DNA of 5,783 nucleotides from Beijerinckiaceae bacterium (GCA_947456315.1 CANGRU010000122.1:1-5783); one strand, 5' to 3'. Shown: positions 1 to 5,064, counted from the stretch's first letter. Program-made: numbers and translations. The notes: generated from the letters alone by a model not told the origin.

Positions 1-1
1 C

Positions 2-169
2 TATCTTTATGACGCGAGTGGTCGCGACACGCTCTATCGCATTCATGGCACCAACGAGCCTGAAACCATCGGCCACGAAGCCTCGTCCGGCTGTATCCGC
101 ATGCGCAATATCGATGTGATCGATCTTTACGCGCGTGTGCAGCTCAATACAAAAGTGATCGTGCGCTAA
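2..169 (+). CDS. L,D-transpeptidase (YkuD fold), C-terminal end, partial
   Basis: Only the last 55 codons are present; the gene starts before the window. The visible part reads YRIHGT, then 12 residues later ASSGCIRMRN, which is the HG...SxGCxRM signature of the YkuD/ErfK L,D-transpeptidase domain. The catalytic cysteine is encoded at 92-94, and the conserved arginine follows two residues later. Known members form 3-3 peptide cross-links in peptidoglycan or attach proteins to it, acting in the periplasm after export. The protein ends about 20 residues after the active site with LNTKVIVR, a usual ending for short single-domain members, so the C-terminus appears intact. The signal peptide and the rest of the catalytic domain cannot be seen. 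The stop codon overlaps that of a possible small gene on the other strand. The family call is firm; the exact substrate is unknown. Confidence 0.93.
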   Translation, partial: YLYDASGRDTLYRIHGTNEPETIGHEASSGCIRMRNIDVIDLYARVQLNTKVIVR

Positions 170-351
170 GCCGCGAGACCTTCACCGCTCGCAGGCGCGG
201 GGATGTCACGCTTTGTCCTGATCGTGCGTTCGGGCTGGGGAAGATCAAGCGCAGCGCTGACCGCTGACAGGCCGATTTCACGATAGAGGCGGGCAAGAAG
301 CTCGCGCGCGTCCTGAGTGGCCGGAGGCTGGGTCATCTGATGATCGGTCAT
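166..351 (-). CDS. small hypothetical protein, 61 aa
   Basis: This open frame of 61 codons begins MTDHQMTQPPATQDARELLA. Its centre, RELLARLYREIGLSAVSAAL, reads as one amphipathic helix. The tail is proline- and alanine-rich. No signal peptide, membrane segment or metal motif is seen, and I recognise no family. Its stop codon overlaps the transpeptidase stop by two bases, a compact tail-to-tail arrangement. Against it: there is no clear Shine-Dalgarno sequence before the start at 351 or before the next in-frame ATG at 336, and the frame is short in GC-rich DNA. In its favour: it sits exactly between a gene end and a long intergenic region, and its composition (helix-rich, few rare residues) looks protein-like. 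A CtrA-like box lies about 87 bp upstream of its start. Confidence 0.42.
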   Translation of the reverse strand: MTDHQMTQPPATQDARELLARLYREIGLSAVSAALDLPQPERTIRTKRDIPAPASGEGLAA

Positions 352-437
352 GGGCTGAAACTCGCGCCGCTATAAAAGAAGCGTCCCGCTGAAGTGACAC
401 GCGCGGAACGACGAAGCGAAGTCTCGCAAGTTTCCGG

Positions 438-452
438 TTAAGGATCGTTTAA
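438..452. promoter_or_regulatory. CtrA-like binding box TTAA-N7-TTAA
   Basis: The sequence TTAAGGATCGTTTAA is two TTAA half-sites separated by exactly seven bases. This is the established recognition pattern of CtrA, the alphaproteobacterial cell-cycle response regulator; the usual trailing C is a G here. TTAA is rare in this GC-rich window and the site is intergenic. The nearest downstream gene is the possible small gene on the minus strand (start 351). The phosphatase gene on the plus strand starts about 310 bp away, beyond the repeat. Binding is inferred from the motif only. Confidence 0.4.
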
Positions 453-500
453 GTGCATCGCTGACGCAGCGTGTTGCCCATTCTACTGGCGCTCCGTGTT

Positions 501-630
501 CCCCTCCCCCTTGAGGGGAGGGGCTAGGGGTGGGGGTCGCGCGATGTTTCAGAAAATGGCGCAGACCAAAACCGCCAACGACAAAAAGCTCACGACCCCC
601 ACCCCAACCCTCCCCTCAAGGGGGAGGGAG
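501..630. repeat. palindromic GC-rich intergenic repeat, copy 1
   Basis: This is a nested inverted repeat. The outer arms 502-522 and 608-628 are exact reverse complements over 21 bases, and each arm is itself a hairpin (for example CCCCTCCCC, 5-base loop, GGGGAGGGG at 501-523). Inner arms 527-539 and 593-605 match over 13 bases (GGGGTGGGGGTCG). About 53 bases of non-palindromic core lie between. Bases 501-554 match 3970-4023 on the opposite strand at 52 of 54 positions, which establishes it as a repeat family within this window. It has no coding capacity for a transposase, so it is a REP/BIME- or MITE-like element. It lies between the possible 61-aa gene and the phosphatase gene. Confidence 0.9.
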
Positions 631-761
631 TCTGCAGTGCGCAATTTTGTCCCTCTCCCCTTTTCCGCCTTTGGCTTAGCCATCTTTTCATGCTTTGCCC
701 CCCATAAAGGCCAAAGCGCGGGATGACCTTGCGTGAGACGCCTACCGGGATGTGTCCGGCC

Positions 762-1496
762 ATGCCTTTTGACGCCATTCTTTTTGACAAGGACGGGACA
801 CTGGTCGATTTCGACCGCACCTGGGGCGTGGCGGCCTATCATGTCATGAAGACGCTCTCGGCGGGTGATGAGGGTGCCGTGCGTCGACTGGCTGAGGTCA
901 GCGGCTTTGATCTGCATGATAAAAGTTTTCGGCCCCATTCCCCCTGCCTGTCGGGATCGTTGCTCGATTACGGTCCGCTTTGGGCTGACGTGCTGGGGCG
1001 GCGTGATCTTGATCGCCTCTATGAAGAGATTGGCGGGCTGTTTCGCATTCTGGCTTTGGAAACGCTTACCCCCATCGGCAATCCGTCAGCTTTGTTTGCC
1101 GAGCTCGGCGGCATGGGCTTCAAGCTTGGCATTGTCTCGAACGATTCTGAAAAATCGATCCGCCTGCATGCCGGCCTGCTCGGCATTGCGGAGGATCTCG
1201 ATTATCTGGCGGGACAGGATTCCGGTTATGGGCCCAAGCCGGCACCCGGTATGATCACGGCCTTTGCTGCAAGCTTCAACATCGCGCCCGCGCGCATTGC
1301 CATTGTGGGAGATACGCTCACCGATATGCGCGCCGCTCATGCGGCAGGTGCCATTGCCATCGGTGTGTTGAGCGGGCCGGCTTTTGCGGAAGATCTCGCG
1401 CTGGAAGCCGATTTCATTCTCGACTCCGTGCATGATCTGCCGGAGTTCATCCGCCAGCAGCGCAAAGCTGATACAAAAATCTCAGTCGGTTTTTGA
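762..1496 (+). CDS. HAD-superfamily phosphatase, phosphoglycolate phosphatase-like
   Basis: The 244-residue protein carries the four HAD motifs in order. Motif I is FDKDGTLVDF, with nucleophile Asp9 and acid/base Asp11. Motif II is IVSND, with Ser126. Motif III is Lys159 in GPKPAPG. Motif IV is IVGDTLTDM, with Asp184 and Asp188 as magnesium ligands. The stretch between motif I and II (about residues 15-105) is a helical cap, as in the Gph/PGP group. Such enzymes hydrolyse small phosphate esters in the cytoplasm; the substrate here is not determined. In-frame ATGs also exist at 723 and 750. I prefer 762 because family members begin two to five residues before the first motif, but no start has a strong Shine-Dalgarno sequence, so the start is uncertain. 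The end overlaps the MarR gene tail by 15 bp. A repeat lies upstream. Confidence 0.88.
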   Translation: MPFDAILFDKDGTLVDFDRTWGVAAYHVMKTLSAGDEGAVRRLAEVSGFDLHDKSFRPHSPCLSGSLLDYGPLWADVLGRRDLDRLYEEIGGLFRILALETLTPIGNPSALFAELGGMGFKLGIVSNDSEKSIRLHAGLLGIAEDLDYLAGQDSGYGPKPAPGMITAFAASFNIAPARIAIVGDTLTDMRAAHAAGAIAIGVLSGPAFAEDLALEADFILDSVHDLPEFIRQQRKADTKISVGF

Positions 1497-1931
1497 TTGG
1501 CGCTCGCGCATCAGATCGCGCATCTGGATGATCAGCGATTCAAATTTGGCAAGATCCTGCGCATCCATCCGGCCAAGGGTGTCGAGCACAAAGCGGCGCT
1601 GCACATCAATGCCTTGCTCGGCCAAGGCGCGGCCCTGCGGGGTGAGATAAATCGCATAAGAGCGTTTGTCGTTTTCGGTCGCGCGGCGCTCAACCAGTTT
1701 GGCTGTTTCCAGCCGGTCGATCAGACCTGAAATATTGCCCTTGGTCACATAGAGGCGCTCGGCCAATTCCTGCTGGCTGATGCCTTCGCGCTCTGTCAGC
1801 GTGGTCAGCACATCGCATTGCGGAACGGAAAGCCCCAAGGTGCGCACGCGCTCTGTAATGGCAAGGTTGATGCGTGTCTGCAGCCGCAACAGGCGGAACC
1901 AGATGCGCGTGGCATCAGTTTCATGGGTCAT
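1482..1931 (-). CDS. MarR-family transcriptional regulator
   Basis: This 149-aa protein has the usual MarR length and layout. N-terminal and C-terminal helices (about 5-30 and 105-145) form the dimer interface. A winged helix-turn-helix spans about 35-100: ISQQELAERL is the first helix of the motif, TKGNISGLIDRLE the recognition helix, and RRATENDKRSYAIYLT the wing, including the family's D-x-R element (Asp88, Arg90). Members are dimeric cytoplasmic DNA-binding proteins that usually repress their own or a neighbouring gene until a small phenolic ligand or oxidant is sensed. No conserved cysteine pair suggesting redox sensing is seen; there is one cysteine, Cys39. A good Shine-Dalgarno AGGAGA precedes the start. 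It lies 65 bp downstream of the hydrolase gene on the same strand, so co-transcription is likely. Its target is unknown. Confidence 0.93.
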   Translation of the reverse strand: MTHETDATRIWFRLLRLQTRINLAITERVRTLGLSVPQCDVLTTLTEREGISQQELAERLYVTKGNISGLIDRLETAKLVERRATENDKRSYAIYLTPQGRALAEQGIDVQRRFVLDTLGRMDAQDLAKFESLIIQMRDLMRERQSKTD

Positions 1932-1936
1932 TTCAC

Positions 1937-1942
1937 TCTCCT
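1937..1942 (-). promoter_or_regulatory. Shine-Dalgarno site of the MarR gene
   Basis: AGGAGA lies five bases before the ATG at 1931 on the minus strand. It fixes the MarR start and shows that the gene has its own translation signal, although it may share a transcript with the upstream hydrolase gene. Confidence 0.75.
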
Positions 1943-1960
1943 GAGCTGAACCTAGTGCGC

Positions 1961-1975
1961 GCCAGCGTGGCCGGC
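1961..1975 (-). other. short hairpin between the hydrolase and MarR genes
   Basis: On the minus strand the RNA reads GCCGGC-CAC-GCUGGC, a 6-bp stem with one G-U pair and a three-base loop. On the plus strand the same spot has a mismatch, so the structure favours the minus transcript. There is no U-run, so it is a poor intrinsic terminator. It might limit 3' decay or separate expression of the two genes. Confidence 0.3.
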
Positions 1976-1996
1976 AAGCACCAAGGTCAAGCTCGG

Positions 1997-2905
1997 TCAG
2001 GGGAGGGTATAAAGCGCTTGCTCGGTGGCCTGCTGCTGATCGGAGGAGACCAGCCCGCGGTCAACCAGATCTTCCAGATGGGCCAGAACCGACAGGCCCG
2101 CTGCGCGATGCAGCCGTTCATCGACGCCTTTGTAGATCACGCGCACAATATCGGGGATCGCGCGGTCCCCCTGCGCGAGGCGCTCCAGAATGGCGTTTTC
2201 GCGTTGGCGGCGATGCATAGCGAGCAGCCGCACAAAGCGCTGCGGCTCGGTCAGTGCATTGCCATGGCCCGGCCAATAGATACGCTCGTTGCGGGCCGCG
2301 AGTTTGTCCAGCGAAGCCATGTAATCGCGCATATGGCCATCGGGCGGTGCGACAATGCTGGTCGACCAGGCCATGACATGATCGCCCGAAAACAGGCCGT
2401 TCTCTTCGTGCAAAGCAAAGGCCAGATGGTTCGAGGCATGTCCGGGTGTGGCGACAGCTTCAAGCGTGAAACCATCGCCATTGAACAGCGCGCCATCACC
2501 GAACACCTGATCTGGTGCATGGTCGAGATCATGGCTTGCATCCAGTCGCCCGGAGGGCGGATCGGGATTTGGAATATGTGTCGCGCAACCCATGATCGGT
2601 GCGCGTGTGCGTGCCTGCAACAGACGTGCACCCGGTGAATGATCGCGATGTGTATGGGTGACAAGAATAGCGGCGATGGTTTCGCCCTTCAGCGCGGTGA
2701 GCAACGCGTCGATGTGGCTTTCATCTTCGGGGCCGGGATCGATCACCGCCACTTGGCCCGCACCCACAATGTAAGTGCAGGTGCCGGTAAAGGTGAAAGG
2801 CCCTTTGTTGGGCGCCAGCACACGCCGCACCAGCGGCGACAGATGTGTCACCTCGCCAGCAGGGCCGGGCGGTTCACGATTGAAAGGAATGTCAGGCGTG
2901 CTCAT
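1997..2905 (-). CDS. metallo-beta-lactamase-fold hydrolase, LACTB2-like
   Basis: The 302-aa protein has the MBL metal-binding set: THTHRDH (His84, His86, Asp88, His89), His156 in TPGH, Asp175 in FSGDH and His214 in PGHG. The segment VAVIDPGPEDESH (residues 52-64) is the usual strand and loop before the motif. A C-terminal part (about 230-300) with HRRQRENAILERL and LAHLEDLVDRG matches the small winged-helix domain found after the hydrolase domain in LACTB2/glyoxalase-II-like proteins. It is probably a cytoplasmic di-zinc hydrolase; no signal peptide is seen. The substrate is unknown and could be a thioester, a lactone or nucleic acid. The frame is open back to 3325, but family length and the divergent gene favour the ATG at 2905. 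No good Shine-Dalgarno sequence precedes it. Confidence 0.9.
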   Translation of the reverse strand: MSTPDIPFNREPPGPAGEVTHLSPLVRRVLAPNKGPFTFTGTCTYIVGAGQVAVIDPGPEDESHIDALLTALKGETIAAILVTHTHRDHSPGARLLQARTRAPIMGCATHIPNPDPPSGRLDASHDLDHAPDQVFGDGALFNGDGFTLEAVATPGHASNHLAFALHEENGLFSGDHVMAWSTSIVAPPDGHMRDYMASLDKLAARNERIYWPGHGNALTEPQRFVRLLAMHRRQRENAILERLAQGDRAIPDIVRVIYKGVDERLHRAAGLSVLAHLEDLVDRGLVSSDQQQATEQALYTLP

Positions 2906-3016
2906 GGCGCAAGCATAGAAGGAAACGGCCTCAAGGGAAATCGGTGCCTGTTTGCCAAAGGTTTGCCTTGCATGATTGCGCAGGGCTATCTTGAGCAAAA
3001 CGGGAGGAGTGAAAAA
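2906..3016. promoter_or_regulatory. divergent promoter region, hydrolase / dehydrogenase
   Basis: This 111-bp gap separates two divergent starts. On the plus strand TTGCCT (2963-2968) and TATCTT (2987-2992), 18 bp apart, form a plausible sigma70 promoter for the dehydrogenase. GTTTGCC occurs twice (2950-2956 and 2961-2967), exactly 11 bp apart, and the first copy is part of the palindrome TTTG-C-CAAA (2951-2959). These lie where an operator would cover the -35 box. All of this is motif reading; no regulator is identified. Confidence 0.33.
3002..3009 (+). promoter_or_regulatory. Shine-Dalgarno site of the dehydrogenase gene
   Basis: GGGAGGAG lies seven bases before the ATG at 3017. It decides the start, because the same reading frame is open back to 2639 across the hydrolase gene. 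The Rossmann motif begins 15 residues after this ATG, as expected. Confidence 0.85.
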
Positions 3017-3868
3017 ATGCCAACCAGCGATCTGCGGCTTGACGGGCGCGTGGCCATTGTCACGGGGGCAGCGCGCGGCATCGGGCGCGCCATTGCCCAT
3101 GCGCTGACGCGCGCCGGCGCGCATGTTCTCTACGCTGATCTGGATGGCGGCGCGACGGGTGCTGCGACGCGCGAAGTGGCGGGGCAACCCGGCTGCGGGC
3201 GCGTGCTGGGCGTGCCGTGCGACATCACCAATCCGGCCGATTGCGAGCGCACCGTGCTTGAAGCGGTGCGGCTGTTTGGTTCGCTTGATATTGTCGTCAA
3301 CAATGCGGGCAAAGGCCCTGTGCATCTGGAGCGTTCACCGCGCACCAGATCGCTGAAGTTTTACGAAGCCGATCCGGTGGTCTGGCGCGAGATCATTCTC
3401 ACCAATGTGGTGGGGACTTTTTTCATGTCGCATTACGCTGCGCCTCACCTCATCAAGGCCGGCAACAAGGGCCGCATCATCAATGTGACGACCTCGCTGA
3501 ACACGATGCAGCGGCGCAACAACTCGCCCTATGGCGTGAGCAAAGTGGCGATTGAGGCGGAAACGCTGATCTGGTCGAAAGATCTGGAAGGCACAGGCGT
3601 CACGGTGAACACCGTGTTGCCGGGTGGTGCGACCAATACGAATTTTCTGTCGGATATGGGTCGTCTGCAGGCGCAGAAAACCGGACGTGTTGTGCTCGAG
3701 CCCGAGATCATCGTGCCGCCTGTCTTGTGGCTGGCGTCAGATGAAGCCGCGCATGTCACCGGCCAGCGCTTTGTGGGCAAAGACTGGGACGATGCTTTGC
3801 CCTTCGCGCAAGCAGCCGAAAAAGCCCGCGAGCCGCAGGTCATTCGTGAAGCGGATGACGGGCGGTAG
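3017..3868 (+). CDS. short-chain dehydrogenase/reductase (SDR), NAD(P)-dependent
   Basis: The 283-aa protein is a classical SDR. The cofactor motif TGAARGIG is at 16-23, Asp41 at the end of the second strand suggests NAD(H) preference, and Asp69 (CDI) contacts adenine. NNAG is at 95-98, Asn130 in the helix that carries the catalytic Asn, and YGVSK gives Tyr172 and Lys176. The catalytic serine region reads VTTSLNT (157-163). Counting back 13 residues from Tyr172 lands on Thr159, and Ser160 is next to it, so the serine spacing is one short of the norm. After NNAG there is an extra stretch (about 100-120, ERSPRTRSLKFYEADP), and the C-terminus has a tail after GQRFVGKDWD, making it about 30 residues longer than typical. 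It probably oxidises or reduces an alcohol/ketone in the cytoplasm; the substrate is unknown. Transcribed divergently from the hydrolase. Confidence 0.92.
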   Translation: MPTSDLRLDGRVAIVTGAARGIGRAIAHALTRAGAHVLYADLDGGATGAATREVAGQPGCGRVLGVPCDITNPADCERTVLEAVRLFGSLDIVVNNAGKGPVHLERSPRTRSLKFYEADPVVWREIILTNVVGTFFMSHYAAPHLIKAGNKGRIINVTTSLNTMQRRNNSPYGVSKVAIEAETLIWSKDLEGTGVTVNTVLPGGATNTNFLSDMGRLQAQKTGRVVLEPEIIVPPVLWLASDEAAHVTGQRFVGKDWDDALPFAQAAEKAREPQVIREADDGR

Positions 3869-3878
3869 CCGTCTGTCT

Positions 3879-4024
3879 CCCTCCCCCTTGAGGGGAGGGA
3901 CGACTCAGCCGAAGGCTGAGCGGGGTGGGGGTCGCGCCATCTCTCTTGCGCGAACCCAAACAATGTCAGTTCTGAAACATTGCGTGACCCCCACCCCTAG
4001 CCCCTCCCCTCAAGGGGGAGGGGG
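3879..4024. repeat. palindromic GC-rich intergenic repeat, copy 2 (inverted)
   Basis: This has the same architecture as the copy at 501-630, in opposite orientation. Outer arms 3879-3899 and 4002-4022 are exact reverse complements over 21 bases, and inner arms 3922-3933 and 3986-3997 match over 12 bases (GGGGTGGGGGTC). The region 3970-4023 matches 501-554 on the other strand at 52 of 54 positions. This copy carries an extra perfect hairpin, CTCAGCC-GAA-GGCTGAG (3904-3920), absent from copy 1, and a different core. It begins 10 bases after the dehydrogenase stop and lies between two convergent genes, so its stems may also act as a barrier to read-through or 3' decay. Confidence 0.9.
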
Positions 4025-4032
4025 ATAAGGCC

Positions 4033-4057
4033 GCGCCGTCCTCGCAATGACGGGCGC
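4033..4057. terminator. GC-rich hairpin after the IclR gene, terminator-like
   Basis: GCGCCGTC (4033-4040) pairs with GACGGGCGC (4049-4057) with a single-base bulge around the loop CTCGCAAT. On the minus strand it begins 15 bases after the IclR stop codon, a suitable place for a terminator, but no U-run follows. CTCGCAATGACGG also resembles the end of interspersed repeats I know from other alphaproteobacteria, so it could be a repeat remnant. Confidence 0.35.
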
Positions 4058-4071
4058 GGGTTGACACGTGG

Positions 4072-4857
4072 TCAAATCAGCGCGGGTGCCACACTCTCGG
4101 CTGCGCTGCGCAGCACAGGCAAAATATCTTTGATCAGACCATCGCGCGAAATGCGGCCCGCCTGCACGCCGATGTTCATCGCCGCCACAATCTGACCCGC
4201 CGCATTGCGCACAGGCACGGCAATGGAGCGCAGGCCGATTTCGAGTTCCTCATCGACAATCGCATAATCATCCGCGCGCACCTGCGCGAGGACATTCATC
4301 AAAGCTTCGACATCGGTGATGGTGCGCGGCGTCAGCTTTTCGCGTTTCATCGCCATCAACAAACGGCGTGCATCGTCTTCCGGCAAAGAGGCGAGCAAGA
4401 CGCGACCCAGCGACGAGCAATAGGCCGGCAGACGCGAGCCCGTCGACAGACCCACCGACATGATGCGCCGCGTGGCCGCGCGCGCGACATAGACAATCTC
4501 AGCCCCATCCAGAATGGCGCAAGACGAGCTCTCGTTGGTTTTCTCGCTGACCGATTCCAGTGTCGGCTGAATGGCACGCGGCAAAGGTGTGGAGGAGAGA
4601 TAGGCGTAGCCCAGCGACAGAACGCCCGGTGTCAGCATGAAATGTTTGCCATCACTCGCCACATAGCCCAGTGCCTGCAAGGTCAGGAGCGAGCGGCGCA
4701 CCGTCGCGCGGGGCAGATCGGTGGTGCGCGCAATATCGGCCAAGGTCAGCTTTTCGCGGCCCGCCCCGAAGGCACGGATAACCGCAAGCCCACGCGCCAG
4801 CGCCGAAATATAGGACGGGTCGTCCGGCAGGATGGGGGCAGGGTTGGGCGTGTTCAT
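4072..4857 (-). CDS. IclR-family regulator, PcaR/PcaU/PobR type
   Basis: The 261-aa protein opens with DPSYISALARGLAVIRAFG (residues 13-31), the characteristic lead-in of the PcaR/PcaU/PobR branch, followed by a winged helix-turn-helix at about 38-70 (LTLADIARTTDLPRATVRRS as helices two and three). The effector domain spans about 85-261 and includes LPAYCSSLGRVLLA (143-156) and DEELEIGLRSIAVPV (192-206), the usual ligand-pocket segments. Known relatives sense beta-ketoadipate, protocatechuate or 4-hydroxybenzoate and mostly activate catabolic or transport genes. The effector here is not known. The frame extends to 4992, but relatives begin shortly before DPSY, and the longer version would run through the palindrome at 4939-4957, so I chose 4857. 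No clear Shine-Dalgarno sequence is present. It is divergent from the binding-protein gene, its likely target. Confidence 0.92.
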   Translation of the reverse strand: MNTPNPAPILPDDPSYISALARGLAVIRAFGAGREKLTLADIARTTDLPRATVRRSLLTLQALGYVASDGKHFMLTPGVLSLGYAYLSSTPLPRAIQPTLESVSEKTNESSSCAILDGAEIVYVARAATRRIMSVGLSTGSRLPAYCSSLGRVLLASLPEDDARRLLMAMKREKLTPRTITDVEALMNVLAQVRADDYAIVDEELEIGLRSIAVPVRNAAGQIVAAMNIGVQAGRISRDGLIKDILPVLRSAAESVAPALI

Positions 4858-4938
4858 CGGGCGTTTCGACTCTTGTTTGTCGTTCGGGCCATGCAGATTC
4901 GCTCCAGGCCATAGAACGATGGTCGCATAAACGAAGAT

Positions 4939-4957
4939 TTGTTCGCAATACGCACAA
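4939..4957. promoter_or_regulatory. putative IclR/PcaR-type operator
   Basis: TTGTTCGCAATACGCACAA is an imperfect palindrome pairing at 7 of 9 positions around a central base. Its inner 15 bases GTTCGCAATACGCAC (4941-4955) share both outer half-sites GTTCG and CGCAC, at the same spacing, with the Pseudomonas putida PcaR site GTTCGATAATCGCAC as I recall it (11 of 15 identical). Another TCGCA lies at 4923-4927, two helical turns away, recalling the three-repeat operators of PcaU and PobR. It sits about 80 bp upstream of the IclR start, fitting self-regulation and control of the divergent gene. Confidence 0.5.
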
Positions 4958-5051
4958 TTCTGATGAGGGTCGGGCTTGCCCCCGTGGCTCATGCGCGCTT
5001 AGCTCTTCCTAGGCGCTTCTGGCGCGGCAAGACAGGTCTTCGATTCTCGGG

Positions 5052-5064
5052 GCGAGATAATCGC
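5052..5064. promoter_or_regulatory. second inverted repeat overlapping a possible -10 box
   Basis: GCGA-GATAA-TCGC is a perfect 4-bp inverted repeat with a five-base spacer, the same spacer as the site at 4939-4957. Its GATAATCGC matches the right two thirds of the recalled PcaR site, and GATAAT (5056-5061) is a 5/6 match to TATAAT. No good -35 box lies 16-18 bp upstream, which is expected for an activator-dependent promoter. A transcript starting here would have a leader of about 110 bases. Confidence 0.35.

Larger units (their letters stand above)
352..761. other. 410-bp intergenic region without a convincing gene
   Basis: Bases 352-500 hold a CtrA-like motif (438-452) and a small perfect stem, CGCTG-ACG-CAGCG (459-471). 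Bases 501-630 are palindromic repeat copy 1. Bases 631-761 contain pyrimidine-rich sequence, a short stem TGGC-TTA-GCCA (672-682) followed by TCTTTT, and a 6-bp stem GCTTTG/CAAAGC (692-717) just before the earliest possible start of the phosphatase gene. Open frames crossing this area are made largely of the repeat and look non-coding. No convincing sigma70 promoter for the phosphatase gene was identified. Confidence 0.7.

Noticed and set aside
501..630. CRISPR-like or IS-element reading of the GC-rich repeat
   Set aside because: There are no regularly spaced units or spacers and no transposase; only two copies in inverted orientation 3.2 kb apart.
496..726. Plus-strand open frame of 76 codons starting in the GC-rich palindrome
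   Set aside because: It is translated repeat sequence (runs of Pro, Arg and Gly) with no codon bias or Shine-Dalgarno; the repeat at 3879-4024 shows the DNA is a palindromic element and not a gene.
549..938. Minus-strand open frame of 129 codons across the repeat and the start of the phosphatase gene
   Set aside because: It is opposite the well-supported HAD motif I and runs into the repeat; composition is not protein-like.
1874..2638. Long plus-strand open frame of 254 codons opposite the hydrolase
   Set aside because: It is a shadow of the metallo-beta-lactamase gene, whose metal-binding residues are all in order on the other strand.
2639..3016. N-terminal extension of the dehydrogenase frame
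   Set aside because: It runs antisense to the hydrolase, while a strong Shine-Dalgarno and the Rossmann motif place the start at 3017.
2906..3325. N-terminal extension of the hydrolase frame by 140 residues
   Set aside because: It would cover the divergent dehydrogenase start and Rossmann motif; its residues are low-complexity and the family begins near residue 141 of that frame.
4061..4075. Palindrome TTGAC-ACGTG-GTCAA at the end of the IclR gene
   Set aside because: It overlaps the stop codon of the gene, lies between convergent genes where no promoter is expected, and is short; I see no reason to call it an operator.
4858..4992. 45-residue N-terminal extension of the IclR regulator
   Set aside because: Residues such as HQNCAYCEQIF have no match to the family start, and the segment covers the candidate operator; a CxxC in it is probably chance.
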